DNA of 64,000 nucleotides from CALSPH01 sp041690035 (lineage in GTDB: Bacteria > Bacteroidota > Bacteroidia > NS11-12g > UBA955), in assembly GCA_041690035.1 (NCBI GenBank), contig JBDNFC010000046.1, positions 1-64,000 of the forward strand. The letters run 5' to 3'. The position numbers and the translations under genes are program-made. The notes under the pieces were generated by a model. It worked only from the letters and a program-made list of their open reading frames with translations. It did not search any database and was not told the DNA's origin. Position 1 is the first letter of the stretch; every line of letters starts with the position of its first letter. Of this stretch, positions 1 to 8,531 are shown piece after piece.

Positions 1-1347
1 AGCAATGATACTAAAAACATATTCATAGAGTCCGCCTATTTTGATGCAGCAAGTATTAGAAAAACTGCCAAAAAATTTGGACTCAATACAGATGCTTCAT
101 TTAGGTATGAGCGAGGAGCAAACCCTGAAATTTGTATGGATGCACTGCTGCAAACCGCAGATTTAGTTCTTTCGCTGGCAGGTGGCAATATTGGCAGCAA
201 CTTTATGGATGTTTATCCAAAACCAATAGAGCCTCACAAGATTTCGCTAAAACTTAGTCAAATAAAAAGGGTATTGGGAATAGAAGTGCCCATCATTAGA
301 ATCATAGAAATATTAACACATTTAGAAATAGAAATAACAGAGCAAACAGACGAAGCCCTTTATCTATTAGTGCCTGCTTTTAAGGCTGACGTTACTAGAG
401 AGATAGATGTTATTGAAGAAATTATTAGAATTTATGGATTTGACAATATTCCATTAAAGGGTAAAAGTACATTATTCATAAATAACACTCCTTCTGATAA
501 ATTATTCGAGGCAAAGAAAAAGTTAAGTGGTATTATGCAGGGATTAGGTTTTACCGAAATAATGAATAATAGCCTTGTTTCAGAAAATGAAAGAGAACTT
601 CAAAGCATTGCAATCACAAATCCGTTAAGCACCGATACTGCATTGTTGCGTACAAGTTTAAATTCAGGAATGTTGGATGCGATTTCTTATAACATAAAAC
701 GAAAAAATACTGATTTAAAATTTTATGAAATAGGTACGGTTTTTAAGCAAATAAATGGCAAATTTATTGAAGAGTATCATTTAAGTTTGGGTTTAGTAGG
801 TAACGTTTATAAGGAGTCGTGGCAGTTTACTGCTACAAAAGTAAATGCTTCTTTTTTATTTAATATTATTCAAGAACTAATGAATGCTTTTGGTATTAAT
901 GATGTAAAAAAAATTAAAAACTGCTTGGTTTTACCTCCATCATTTGTGGAAAATAAAGTTTTAAAAAATTATGATATTAATAACCCTGTTGTGCTTGCAA
1001 CGCTATCTATTAATAAGTTAATCCAGTTGGCCACATCATCGCTTAGTTTGCAAGATATTGCCATATTTCCAAGCATGCGAAGAGAATTATCTTTGGTGGT
1101 GGATAAAAAAGTTAAGTTTAGCGAAGTTGAAAAAATTACTCAAAAGGTAGCAGGCAGTTATTTAACATCTATAAACGTGGTGGACGTTTTTGAAGGTAAA
1201 CCACTTTCAGCAGAAAAAAAATCGTATTCAGTTAGTTTTATTTGGCAAAATATAGATAGGACCTTAGAAGACAAAGAAATAGATCCAATAGCAAATAAAT
1301 TAATTGAACAATTTGAAAAAGAATTGGGCGCCATAATAAGACGATAA
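1..1347 (+). CDS. pheT: Phenylalanyl-tRNA synthetase beta subunit (5' partial)
   Basis: The frame is open from the first base, so the gene starts upstream of the window; 448 C-terminal residues are visible. PheT pairs with PheS to charge tRNA-Phe in the cytoplasm. The first visible residues carry the B3/B4 editing-domain run ending in FRYERGANPE. They are followed by a B5-like DNA-binding fold (about residues 75-150 of the fragment, with FKADVTREIDVIEEI), the catalytic-like core, and a C-terminal FDX-ACB anticodon-binding domain (FPSMRRELSLVVD ... WQNIDRTLEDKEI). An internal ATG at 136 is not the start, because family residues continue upstream of it. The next gene follows after 4 bases, so the two are probably co-transcribed. 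Confidence 0.95.
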   Translation, partial: SNDTKNIFIESAYFDAASIRKTAKKFGLNTDASFRYERGANPEICMDALLQTADLVLSLAGGNIGSNFMDVYPKPIEPHKISLKLSQIKRVLGIEVPIIRIIEILTHLEIEITEQTDEALYLLVPAFKADVTREIDVIEEIIRIYGFDNIPLKGKSTLFINNTPSDKLFEAKKKLSGIMQGLGFTEIMNNSLVSENERELQSIAITNPLSTDTALLRTSLNSGMLDAISYNIKRKNTDLKFYEIGTVFKQINGKFIEEYHLSLGLVGNVYKESWQFTATKVNASFLFNIIQELMNAFGINDVKKIKNCLVLPPSFVENKVLKNYDINNPVVLATLSINKLIQLATSSLSLQDIAIFPSMRRELSLVVDKKVKFSEVEKITQKVAGSYLTSINVVDVFEGKPLSAEKKSYSVSFIWQNIDRTLEDKEIDPIANKLIEQFEKELGAIIRR

Positions 1348-1351
1348 ATAA

Positions 1352-1663
1352 ATGAATTATGCTATCGGAAATAAAGAAGTAATTGATCGATTAGATCTTG
1401 TTTACAAACAAATGGTAAATTTGATAAATGAGAATAAGGCATTAGTGGCAGAGGCGGCAAAGCTTAGAAACGAGAACACATTGTTCAAAAAAGTAAATAA
1501 TATTCAAAAAAATAGTATAGAAAATCTTGAAGAGAAAGAAAAAATGAGTAATATTGCAATGATAATTTCTCAATTTGATTTTTCTGAAAAGCAAGCATTA
1601 AAAAAAGCTATTCAAGAACAGATAAAAGAAATTAATCAGTGTTTAAAACTATTAAAGGTTTAG
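1352..1663 (+). CDS. Small coiled-coil protein between pheT and zapA
   Basis: A 103-residue soluble protein without signal peptide or membrane segment. Residues about 15-75 are rich in Glu, Lys, Asn and Leu with heptad spacing (YKQMVNLINENKALVAEAAK...), consistent with a coiled coil. It is wedged 4 bases after pheT and 31 bases before the zapA start. The composition and position resemble small coiled-coil proteins that accompany ZapA, and a ZapB-like FtsZ-ring role is my inference only; there is no diagnostic motif. The start ATG at 1352 is the first available and fits the tight operon spacing. Confidence 0.7.
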   Translation: MNYAIGNKEVIDRLDLVYKQMVNLINENKALVAEAAKLRNENTLFKKVNNIQKNSIENLEEKEKMSNIAMIISQFDFSEKQALKKAIQEQIKEINQCLKLLKV

Positions 1664-1694
1664 ACAGAAAAAAATAAGAAATGAAATAATAATT

Positions 1695-1991
1695 TTGCAA
1701 AATCAGCAAGAAATAGCAGTAAAAGTAACCATTGCAGAAAGGCAATACCCGCTAAGGGTAAAGCAGTTTGAAGAGGAGTATTTGCGAAAAGCTGCAAAGT
1801 TGATAAATGAAAAAATGTTGGGTTATAGCAACAGTTTTTCGTTTAAAGATAGGCAAGATTTATTGGCCATGGTGTGTTTAGAGTTTGCAACAGATGCCCT
1901 AACTGCAAATAAAACCCTGCATACCATAGATAGTAATCTGTTAGACAAAATAGTTGAAATAGAAACTATTTTGAAAACAAAAGATAAATAA
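1695..1991 (+). CDS. zapA: Cell division protein ZapA
   Basis: A 98-residue ZapA-family protein. ZapA binds and bundles FtsZ filaments at the division ring. The N-terminal half has the family pattern V-x-I-x-x-R-x-Y-P-L-R-V followed by an EEYLRKAAKLINEKM helix and the conserved RQDLLAMVCLEFA stretch; the C-terminal third is a coiled coil used for oligomerisation. No ATG exists upstream in frame (an ATG at 1681 is in another frame and stops at once), so the TTG at 1695 is the likely start. It lies in the pheT - coiled-coil gene - zapA - rny order. Confidence 0.85.
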   Translation: MQNQQEIAVKVTIAERQYPLRVKQFEEEYLRKAAKLINEKMLGYSNSFSFKDRQDLLAMVCLEFATDALTANKTLHTIDSNLLDKIVEIETILKTKDK

Positions 1992-2072
1992 TGCTAGTCA
2001 TTCTTTCTAATTAAATTCTGTTTTATTGTCCTACATTAGTTTTTTTTTATAAAATAAAAAAAGAAGAAAAAA

Positions 2073-3614
2073 ATGGAAATCGTATTAACAATTATTGGCC
2101 TTTTATTAGGCGGAGCAGGGGGTTTTTTTATTGCAAATAGCATGAATACTAAAAAAACAGACTCCAAAAGCAAGCAAATTATTAGAGAAGCTAAGCAAGA
2201 AGCAGAGGCCATTAAAAAAGACAAAATTTTAGAAGCAAAAGAGCAATACATTGCATTAAAATCAGATTTTGAAAAAGAGAAAAGTAAACAAAATCAAGAA
2301 TTGTCTGTGGCAGAAAATAGGATAAAACAAAAAGAACAAAGTTTTACTGATAAACTAAATAGTTTGCAACAAAAAGAAAAAGATTTGGAGCGCAAATCAG
2401 GGCAAATGCAGCAACAGGTGGAAGTAGCACAATTAAAACAATCTGAATTAGATAAAACCATTGCACAGCAGTTATTGGCATTAGAAAAAGTGGCTGGTTT
2501 GAGTCGTGATGCAGCTAAAGAGCAAATGCTTATAGCAGTGAAAGCAGAGGCTCAAACAGATGCAATAAGTGTTGCAAAAATAATTATTGAAGAGGCTAAA
2601 TTAAATGCTACAAAAGAGGCTAAGCGGATGATATTGCAAACCATACAGCGGACAGCAGCAGAGCAAGCCATTGAAAATTCTGTAACCGTATTTAACATAG
2701 ATAATGATGAAATTAAAGGACGCATAATAGGAAGGGAAGGCAGAAATATTAGGGCCTTGGAGGCTGCCACAGGTATAGAAATTATTGTAGACGATACACC
2801 AGAAGCGATAATTTTATCTGGTTTTGACCCTGTAAGACGAGAGATAGCCCGGTTATCATTGCATAGATTAGTTGCAGATGGCAGAATACACCCAGCAAGG
2901 ATTGAAGAAGTAGTAGAAAAAACACGCAAGGATATAGAAGAGGAGATTATAGAAATAGGTCAAAGAACAGTGATAGATTTAGGGGTAACAGGCTTACACC
3001 CAGAGCTTATAAGAATGGTAGGCAGAATGCGTTACCGCTCCTCTTATGGGCAAAATTTACTGCGCCATAGCAGGGAAGTAGCTAATCTATGCGCTACCAT
3101 GGCGGCAGAATTTGGTTTAAATGCTAAACTGGCAAGACGAGCAGGATTGCTGCATGATATTGGTAAAGTATCAGACGAGGATGCAGAAACACCACATGCA
3201 TTATTAGGCATGAAATGGGCAGAAAAATATGGTGAACATCCAGAAGTTTGCAATGCTATTGGAGCCCATCATGACGAAATAGAGATGACCGGATTGTTAT
3301 CTCCAATTATACAAGCTTGTGATGCTATTAGCGGCTCAAGGCCAGGAGCAAGAAGAGAGGACAGTGAAAAGTATATAAAAAGATTAAAGGATTTAGAGAA
3401 TTTAGCACTAAGCTTTGCCGGAGTTGAAAAAGCATTTGCAATACAAGCAGGCAGAGAATTGAGGGTGATTGTAGACAGCGATGCAGTAGATGATAAAACA
3501 GCAGATGAAATCTCTTTCAAAATAACAGATAAAATTATGAAAGAGCTCATTTACCCTGGTCAAATTAAGGTAACACTTATAAGGGAACGTAGGGCAGTAA
3601 ATTATGCAAAATAG
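2073..3614 (+). CDS. rny: Ribonuclease Y
   Basis: A 513-residue endoribonuclease of the RNase Y family, which starts mRNA decay at the inner membrane. Visible parts in order: one N-terminal membrane helix (residues about 3-24, IVLTIIGLLLGGAGGFFIA), a long charged coiled coil to about residue 200, a KH RNA-binding domain (GRIIGREGRNIRALEAATG, about 215-235), then an HD metal-dependent phosphohydrolase domain with HSREVANLCA and LLHDIGK supplying the metal-binding His-Asp pair. Length is normal for the family (about 510-525). The start ATG at 2073 directly precedes the membrane anchor. It follows zapA by 81 bases. Confidence 0.95.
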   Translation: MEIVLTIIGLLLGGAGGFFIANSMNTKKTDSKSKQIIREAKQEAEAIKKDKILEAKEQYIALKSDFEKEKSKQNQELSVAENRIKQKEQSFTDKLNSLQQKEKDLERKSGQMQQQVEVAQLKQSELDKTIAQQLLALEKVAGLSRDAAKEQMLIAVKAEAQTDAISVAKIIIEEAKLNATKEAKRMILQTIQRTAAEQAIENSVTVFNIDNDEIKGRIIGREGRNIRALEAATGIEIIVDDTPEAIILSGFDPVRREIARLSLHRLVADGRIHPARIEEVVEKTRKDIEEEIIEIGQRTVIDLGVTGLHPELIRMVGRMRYRSSYGQNLLRHSREVANLCATMAAEFGLNAKLARRAGLLHDIGKVSDEDAETPHALLGMKWAEKYGEHPEVCNAIGAHHDEIEMTGLLSPIIQACDAISGSRPGARREDSEKYIKRLKDLENLALSFAGVEKAFAIQAGRELRVIVDSDAVDDKTADEISFKITDKIMKELIYPGQIKVTLIRERRAVNYAK

Positions 3615-3735
3615 CCATTATTGTCTTTAATATAGTCTGTTTTTAAAAATTTAATTTTAAATTATCTATTCTATTTATCGGGTTTTAATTACTTTGGCAA
3701 AGTATTTGTTATGTTAAAGTTAAATAGTAAATATA

Positions 3736-4119
3736 ATGAAAAAGTTTTTTACAGTTTCTTTGGTAATGTTAGTAGGTCTTGCTTTTGCAAGTCCATTAAA
3801 TGATATCATGGTGGATGTGGTTAATGGATTTAGAAAAAAAGATGCAAGTACTTTATCTGTTCATTTTAATAGAACCTTAGAAATAGATTTACCAGGAAGT
3901 AAAGGAATGTTTAGTGCAGATCAGGCAAAAGTAATTGTTCAACAATATTTTGACAAAAATAATCCTGCCAATGCCACACTTTCACATTCTGGTAAATCAG
4001 ATAATGGCAACAGGTTTGCCATAATTGATTATGGGAGCAGTGCAGGAAACAAAAAGGCTAAAATTTATTTAACAACAATAAGTGGAGTGGAAAAAATCCA
4101 AGAAATTAAAATAGACTAA
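3736..4119 (+). CDS. DUF4783 secreted protein
   Basis: A 127-residue protein with a signal peptide (MKKFFTVSLVMLVGLAFA, cleavage after about residue 18) and a mature NTF2-like small alpha/beta fold. The stretch FNRTLEIDLPGSKGMFSADQAKVIVQQYF matches the Bacteroidota DUF4783 family, which commonly neighbours nadC as it does here. Molecular function is unknown. A hairpin terminator follows at 4151-4184, so it seems to be its own transcription unit. The upstream spacer holds a near-consensus -7 box (TTACTTTG, about 3689). Confidence 0.8.
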   Translation: MKKFFTVSLVMLVGLAFASPLNDIMVDVVNGFRKKDASTLSVHFNRTLEIDLPGSKGMFSADQAKVIVQQYFDKNNPANATLSHSGKSDNGNRFAIIDYGSSAGNKKAKIYLTTISGVEKIQEIKID

Positions 4120-4150
4120 ACCAATCGCTTTTCCTAAAATGTTAATACTG

Positions 4151-4184
4151 AAAAAATCCTGGTTTAATTAACTAGGATTTTTTT
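4151..4184 (+). terminator. Rho-independent terminator after the DUF4783 gene
   Basis: A-rich left arm AAAAAATCCT and right arm AGGATTTTTT are perfectly complementary around a short loop and end in a T run. It lies 31 bases after the stop codon and before the nadC promoter. Confidence 0.75.
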
Positions 4185-4242
4185 ATGAGCGAAATTTTGG
4201 GCAGATTGAAAATTGTGCTATAGGTATATATTGCTTTTATCT

Positions 4243-4250
4243 TATTTTTG
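4243..4250 (+). promoter_or_regulatory. -7 promoter box of nadC
   Basis: TATTTTTG fits the Bacteroidota -7 consensus TAnnTTTG and lies 15 bases before the ATG at 4266. A TTGTG at 4213-4217 is a possible but rather distant -33 element. The box overlaps the TTG at 4248 that would otherwise extend the reading frame, so the downstream ATG is the better start. Confidence 0.65.
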
Positions 4251-4265
4251 CAGCATCCTAAAATA

Positions 4266-5120
4266 ATGATAAAAGAAAATAAAAAAATAATAAGAAATTT
4301 TATAAATCAATCTCTGATAGAAGATGTAGGCGATGGCGATCACAGTGCACTTTCTTGTATTCCAAAAGAAGCTACTGGAAAAGCAAAACTAATTTTTAAA
4401 AGTGATGGAATTGCAGCTGGTATTAGTCTTGCTGAATCTATTTTATTGCAGCTTGATAAAAACATGAAAATTGCCTTTAACATTAAAGATGGTGAAATTT
4501 TTGAACACGGAATGGTCGGATTTGTTGCAGAAGGAAATATTCATGCTTTGCTAAAAGGTGAGCGTCTTTTATTAAATTGTATTCAAAGAATGAGCGCTAT
4601 TGCAACATTAACTGCAGCTTATGTAGTGGAAGTAAATCATACTAAATGTAAAATTTTAGATACCCGAAAAACCACCCCTAATTTTAGGTTTTTAGAAAAA
4701 TGGGCAGTTAGGTTAGGGGGAGGTTTTAATCATCGGTTTGGGCTTTATGATATGATTATGCTCAAGGATAATCATGTGGATTTTTGTGGTGGAATTAGAC
4801 CTGCTTTAGAAAAAGCTAAACTTTATAATAGCCAAAGAGCGAGCAAATTATTTATTGAAATTGAAACAAGAAATTTAAAAGAGGTAGAAGAAGCAATAAA
4901 CTGCAAAATAGCAGATAGAATTATGTTAGATAATTTTGTGCCTAAAGATATTATAACTGCATTAAAAATAATTGATGGTGCAGCACAAACAGAAGCAAGT
5001 GGTGGAATAAACCTATCTACAATTGCAAGTTATGCAGAAGCAGGAGTTGATTTTATAAGCGTGGGTGCTTTAACACATGGAGTAAAATCTTTGGATATAA
5101 GTTTTAAAACTTTGCTGTAA
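4266..5120 (+). CDS. nadC: Quinolinate phosphoribosyltransferase (nicotinate-nucleotide pyrophosphorylase, carboxylating)
   Basis: Converts quinolinate and PRPP to nicotinate mononucleotide in de novo NAD synthesis. About 284 residues from the ATG at 4266, normal for the family. Diagnostic signatures are EDVGDGDHS near the N terminus, RMSAIATLT, and the active-site run KILDTRKTTPNFRFLEKWAV followed by GGGFNHRFGLYDMIMLKDNH, which supplies the Arg, Lys and His residues that bind quinolinate and PRPP. C-terminal ETRNLKEVEEA and EASGGINL also match. The frame could start at a TTG at 4248, but that codon is part of the -7 promoter box. The gene is followed by a dyad at 5134-5170. Confidence 0.95.
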   Translation: MIKENKKIIRNFINQSLIEDVGDGDHSALSCIPKEATGKAKLIFKSDGIAAGISLAESILLQLDKNMKIAFNIKDGEIFEHGMVGFVAEGNIHALLKGERLLLNCIQRMSAIATLTAAYVVEVNHTKCKILDTRKTTPNFRFLEKWAVRLGGGFNHRFGLYDMIMLKDNHVDFCGGIRPALEKAKLYNSQRASKLFIEIETRNLKEVEEAINCKIADRIMLDNFVPKDIITALKIIDGAAQTEASGGINLSTIASYAEAGVDFISVGALTHGVKSLDISFKTLL

Positions 5121-5133
5121 GTAAGAAAATTTT

Positions 5134-5170
5134 CTGTTCGAAAAGAATGCAATGTTACATTGCTGAACAG
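5134..5170. repeat. Nested inverted repeat downstream of nadC
   Basis: Outer arms CTGTTC (5134-5139) and GAACAG (5165-5170) enclose the odd palindrome GCAATGT-T-ACATTGC (5149-5163). It begins 14 bases after the nadC stop. A T run follows only after about a dozen bases, so it is an atypical terminator at best; a protein-binding site is equally possible. Confidence 0.5.
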
Positions 5171-5284
5171 TTAAATTTAAACTCGTTTTTTTTAATAATT
5201 ATATAGCAAAATTAACTGTATTCTTCTTTTTTAGAGGGATTAACGTCCGCTTGTTAATTATTTTAGCACGCTGGTAAGAAATAC

Positions 5285-5315
5285 TTGTTTGATATTAAAA
5301 ATGTAACTACTTTTG
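5285..5315 (+). promoter_or_regulatory. Promoter of the T9SS cargo gene at 5339
   Basis: TTG at 5285-5287 (-33) and TACTTTTG at 5308-5315 (-7) are separated by 20 bp, matching the Bacteroidota promoter layout. The ATG lies 24 bases after the -7 box. Confidence 0.65.
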
Positions 5316-5338
5316 TTAAACTTAAATTAAAGCTTAAA

Positions 5339-6022
5339 ATGAAGAAAATATTTACAACTCTGCTTATCACTGTGCTAACAATCAACATCTCAAATGCACA
5401 ATATTTTAGCAAAGATTCAGTTTTTAGAAATGATTTTATTACAAAAATTGGAGCACAAGATTTTGAAGTGCATGTAGAAATGGTAAATCCAAGTAAATAT
5501 AAAAATTATACATGGGAAAGGCAAATACGGGTATTGCCAAGCAACTGGAGAAATGCCATCTGCGACCCATTTTTGTGTAGAGGTGAAAACGATAACAGTG
5601 GAAAATTTTTTACTGACAGCGGAAAAAAGGAAAGCTTTATAGCTCATTTTAGAATGGATGATAATACGGGAGGATACGGCTCAGTAAAGGTTATTTTAAC
5701 AAATGATACTACATACATATCTGATACAGTTGTCCTCAGTTTAAATATTTGGAATGCTAGATTAAATGCAGAAATACAATCAATAAATGATGTTTTTAAT
5801 ATTTTCCCGAACCCTTCTATTACTGGAAAATATACAATAGATGCTCCAGGAGCTCAATTGATTACGGTTTACAATATTAATGGTCAAGAGGTGCTTAATC
5901 AATCAACAACAAATGAAAATGAAATGTTAGATTTAGACATTTCTAACTTGCCAAATGGACTTTACCTTGTTAAGGTTAAGAAAGAAAATAAGGTAATTGA
6001 GAAAAAAGTAATAAAAGGTTAA
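5339..6022 (+). CDS. Secreted protein with C-terminal T9SS sorting domain
   Basis: About 227 residues from the ATG at 5339, which begins a clear signal peptide (MKKIFTTLLITVLTINISNAQ). A TTG at 5285 would extend the frame but is the -33 element of the promoter. The last 75 residues (FNIFPNPSITGKYTID ... NLPNGLYLVKVKKENKVIEKKVIKG) are a type A T9SS sorting domain, so the protein should cross the outer membrane through the Por secretion system and be anchored or released. The middle (about residues 30-140) shows no recognised enzyme motif; the stretch with CDPFLCRGEND and TDSGKK looks like a small beta-sandwich module. It ends 4 bases inside the convergent EamA gene. Confidence 0.8.
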   Translation: MKKIFTTLLITVLTINISNAQYFSKDSVFRNDFITKIGAQDFEVHVEMVNPSKYKNYTWERQIRVLPSNWRNAICDPFLCRGENDNSGKFFTDSGKKESFIAHFRMDDNTGGYGSVKVILTNDTTYISDTVVLSLNIWNARLNAEIQSINDVFNIFPNPSITGKYTIDAPGAQLITVYNINGQEVLNQSTTNENEMLDLDISNLPNGLYLVKVKKENKVIEKKVIKG

Positions 6023-6858
6023 TGCCTTGCCTTTTTGTATAAATCAATTATTTTGGTAGCATACAAATTTGTTAATACACCGATAAGAATAACGGCCAAC
6101 CCAACTGTTTCCAAATAGTTGGGTTTTTCTTTAAATAATAGTGCTCCAAAAATTAAAGCATATCCTAAACCGAGGTAACTTATAGAAGAAATTCTGGCTG
6201 CGCTGCCTTTTTGGTATGCAATAGTCATTGTAAACTGTGCTATTTGAGTACAACAACCCATTAATAATAGCCAGAAAATATCTACAATGTTTGGGATAAT
6301 AAATTGAGGGTTTATAATTAGCAAAATGCTTGCAACAGGTAAAGTAACTAATGGAAAGTAAAACACTATTAGATTAGCCGATTCAGAGGTTTTTAATTTT
6401 CGTATTACATTGTAAGCACAGCCAGAAAAAAATGCACTAAGTATACCAAGCATAAAATATATTGGTTCTATTTTTCCAAAATTTTTGATCATAAGCAATC
6501 CAGATAAGCAAATGCAAAACGCAAACCACTGAAGTTTTAATATTTTTTCTTTTAGCACAATACTTGCTATGAGTACAGTAAAAATCGGGCTGGTATATTG
6601 TAAAATGACAGCATTAGCTAAATTAAGTTTTTGAACCGTAACAAAGTAAAAAAGTAGTCCTAAAAACCCGAAAATGCCACGTAGAACGAGTAATTTTGTG
6701 TTATTTCCTTTTATTTTTACATTGTTTTTGTAAATAAAATATCCGCTAATAATTAGTGTTATAATAGCTCTGTAAAAAACAAGTTCTATTGCTGAAAAGT
6801 GTTTAAGATATTTTATAGCAACATTCATTATAGCAAATGCACTAACCGCAATAACCAT
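6019..6858 (-). CDS. EamA/DMT-family transporter
   Basis: A 279-residue integral membrane protein with about ten hydrophobic helices in two similar halves, as in the drug/metabolite transporter superfamily. Recognisable pieces are AIELVFYRAIITLI and FYFVTVQKLNLANAVILQYTSPIFTVLIA in the first EamA repeat, and KGSAARISSISYLGLGYALIFGALLFKEKP in the second. Substrate cannot be told from sequence. It lies 53 bases downstream of rsfS on the same strand without a promoter box between, so it is probably transcribed with rsfS. Confidence 0.85.
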   Translation of the reverse strand: MVIAVSAFAIMNVAIKYLKHFSAIELVFYRAIITLIISGYFIYKNNVKIKGNNTKLLVLRGIFGFLGLLFYFVTVQKLNLANAVILQYTSPIFTVLIASIVLKEKILKLQWFAFCICLSGLLMIKNFGKIEPIYFMLGILSAFFSGCAYNVIRKLKTSESANLIVFYFPLVTLPVASILLIINPQFIIPNIVDIFWLLLMGCCTQIAQFTMTIAYQKGSAARISSISYLGLGYALIFGALLFKEKPNYLETVGLAVILIGVLTNLYATKIIDLYKKARH

Positions 6859-6911
6859 ATATTGAACCCCTGATAATTTTTCTAGTTTGAAAATGACTTT
6901 TTTGAGTTTAT

Positions 6912-7277
6912 TTATTCAAATTGGGTAATTTCTGCATCACCCCAAAGTTCCTCAAGGGCATAAAATTCTCTCTTTTCTTCCATAAATACATGCACTACCA
7001 CGTTAATATAATCTAGTAATATCCATTCACTATTTGATTGCCCTTCTGTATGCCAAGGCCATTCTTTTAGTGCTTTATGAACTTCAATTTCTACACTCTC
7101 TGATATTGCCTCTACCTGACGCTGATTAGAGCCATGGCATATAACAAAAAAATCTGCCACTGATGCATTGATTTTTTCTAGGTTTAATACAGAAATAGAA
7201 AGCGCCTTTTTTTCTTGCATTCCTTTTACAATATTTTGTAGAAGTAAATCCGTGGGGTTAATCTGTTTTTTTGCCAT
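6912..7277 (-). CDS. rsfS: Ribosome silencing factor RsfS (iojap/YbeB family)
   Basis: About 121 residues from the ATG at 7277. RsfS binds L14 of the large ribosomal subunit and blocks subunit joining when nutrients run out. Family signatures: ISVLNLEKINASVADFFVICHGSNQRQVEAI and the PWHTEGQSNSEWILLDYINVVVHVF stretch. The frame extends ten codons upstream to 7307, but that segment covers the -7 box at 7291-7298 and could not be transcribed from it, so 7277 is chosen. First gene of a probable rsfS-EamA unit. Confidence 0.92.
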   Translation of the reverse strand: MAKKQINPTDLLLQNIVKGMQEKKALSISVLNLEKINASVADFFVICHGSNQRQVEAISESVEIEVHKALKEWPWHTEGQSNSEWILLDYINVVVHVFMEEKREFYALEELWGDAEITQFE

Positions 7278-7290
7278 TATATAATTGGGG

Positions 7291-7320
7291 CAAAGATAAG
7301 CAATCAAAGCTTAAACCCAA
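7291..7320 (-). promoter_or_regulatory. Promoter of rsfS
   Basis: Read on the minus strand: TTG at 7320-7318, 19 bp spacer, then TATCTTTG at 7298-7291. The ATG at 7277 lies only 13 bases after the box, so the leader is very short. Confidence 0.7.
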
Positions 7321-7415
7321 AGTTTTAAAAGTGAAAAGGAATTGCAATCTAAGCTGCATTGATGCATAAAACCATAAATAAATTTATTATGTGCATAGAC
7401 ATCTTTATAATTAGC

Positions 7416-7423
7416 TATTTTTG
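7416..7423 (+). promoter_or_regulatory. -7 promoter box of the nucleoid-associated protein gene
   Basis: TATTTTTG fits TAnnTTTG and lies 58 bases before the ATG at 7482. No clear TTG is seen at the -33 distance. Confidence 0.55.
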
Positions 7424-7481
7424 CACATTATAATTAGCCAACTGCTTATTTAGCAATTAAAATTAATAAACAATTAATGAA

Positions 7482-8525
7482 ATGAATTTATCTTTTATTC
7501 CAGGAAAATTAGCACATTTAATCATTCATAGGGTGGGCAATAAATCTGCAGATGAACAATTTTTTCTTTCAAAAAAGCCTGTAAATCTTGATGCAGATCT
7601 GTCATCACTTATGAGTGCATATCTTCAATCTAATTTTAAATCAGAAGAAACATATCAGTTTTACCATGATATGGGTTTGGCATTAAACGAGGTTTATACA
7701 GCTGTTTCATCCATTTTTGCACAGCCTGAAACCTGTTTTGAATATTCACAACATCTAGCACAACACCTTTATAATCAAAGCAATCATCCAAAAATTAAAG
7801 GAGGGGAATTTATGACAGTTTATTTTGAAAATTGTGTAATAAATGGAATGCAAACAGACGCTATAGGCCTATTTAAGTCAGAAAATAAAGAAACTTTTCT
7901 AGAATTGATCCAACAGCAAGATGGGTTTAATATTAACAGCAGGGAAGGAATAAATATGAATAAAATAGACAAAGGATGTCTCATTTTTAACCAAGATAGC
8001 GACAAAGGTTTTTTGCTATCTATAATAGATAATACCAACAAAAATAATGAGGCACATTATTGGAAAGATGATTTTCTTAGTGTATTGACGTGTAATAATA
8101 ATTATCAGCAAACAAATCATTTTTTAGGAATGGCAAAAAATTATATAACGCAACAATTAGATAAAGATTTTGAAGTTTCAAAAGCCGATCAAATAGATTA
8201 TTTGAATCGCTCTATTGAATATTTTAAAAAGCATGATAGTTTTGTAAAAGATATTTTTGAGGCAGAGGTATTGGAAAGTGAAACATTAATATCCTCTTTT
8301 AATCAATACAATAATCAGTATAAAAAAGAGAATGATATTGAAATAGAAACACAATTTGACATTTCTAATCAAGCATTAAAAAAACAAACCAAGGCTTTTA
8401 AAAGTGTGCTAAAATTGGATAAAAATTTTCATATTTATATTCATGGCGACAGAAAATTAATATCGCAAGGAGAGGATGAGAATGGGCAAAAGTTTTATAA
8501 AATCTATTACAAAGAAGAGCATTAG
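7482..8525 (+). CDS. Nucleoid-associated protein (NdpA/YejK family)
   Basis: A 347-residue soluble protein matching the 37-kDa nucleoid-associated family. Family-like segments are the N-terminal IIHRVGNKSADE, the LSSLMSAYLQSNFKSEETYQFYHD region, FLGMAKNYI and the QIDYLNRSIEYFKKHDSFVKDIFEAEV stretch shared by Bacteroidota members. These proteins co-purify with the nucleoid; their biochemical activity is poorly defined. It stands alone, convergent with the kinase gene that ends 6 bases after its stop. No signal peptide or membrane helix. Confidence 0.8.
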   Translation: MNLSFIPGKLAHLIIHRVGNKSADEQFFLSKKPVNLDADLSSLMSAYLQSNFKSEETYQFYHDMGLALNEVYTAVSSIFAQPETCFEYSQHLAQHLYNQSNHPKIKGGEFMTVYFENCVINGMQTDAIGLFKSENKETFLELIQQQDGFNINSREGINMNKIDKGCLIFNQDSDKGFLLSIIDNTNKNNEAHYWKDDFLSVLTCNNNYQQTNHFLGMAKNYITQQLDKDFEVSKADQIDYLNRSIEYFKKHDSFVKDIFEAEVLESETLISSFNQYNNQYKKENDIEIETQFDISNQALKKQTKAFKSVLKLDKNFHIYIHGDRKLISQGEDENGQKFYKIYYKEEH

Positions 8526-8531
8526 CAAAAA

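Noticed and set aside
1992..2072. Possible 6S RNA between zapA and rny
   Set aside because: The spacer is only 81 bases and shows no long hairpin with a central bubble.
2552..2929. 125-codon minus-strand frame in rny
   Set aside because: It lies fully inside the KH-coding region of rny on the opposite strand; no family-like features.
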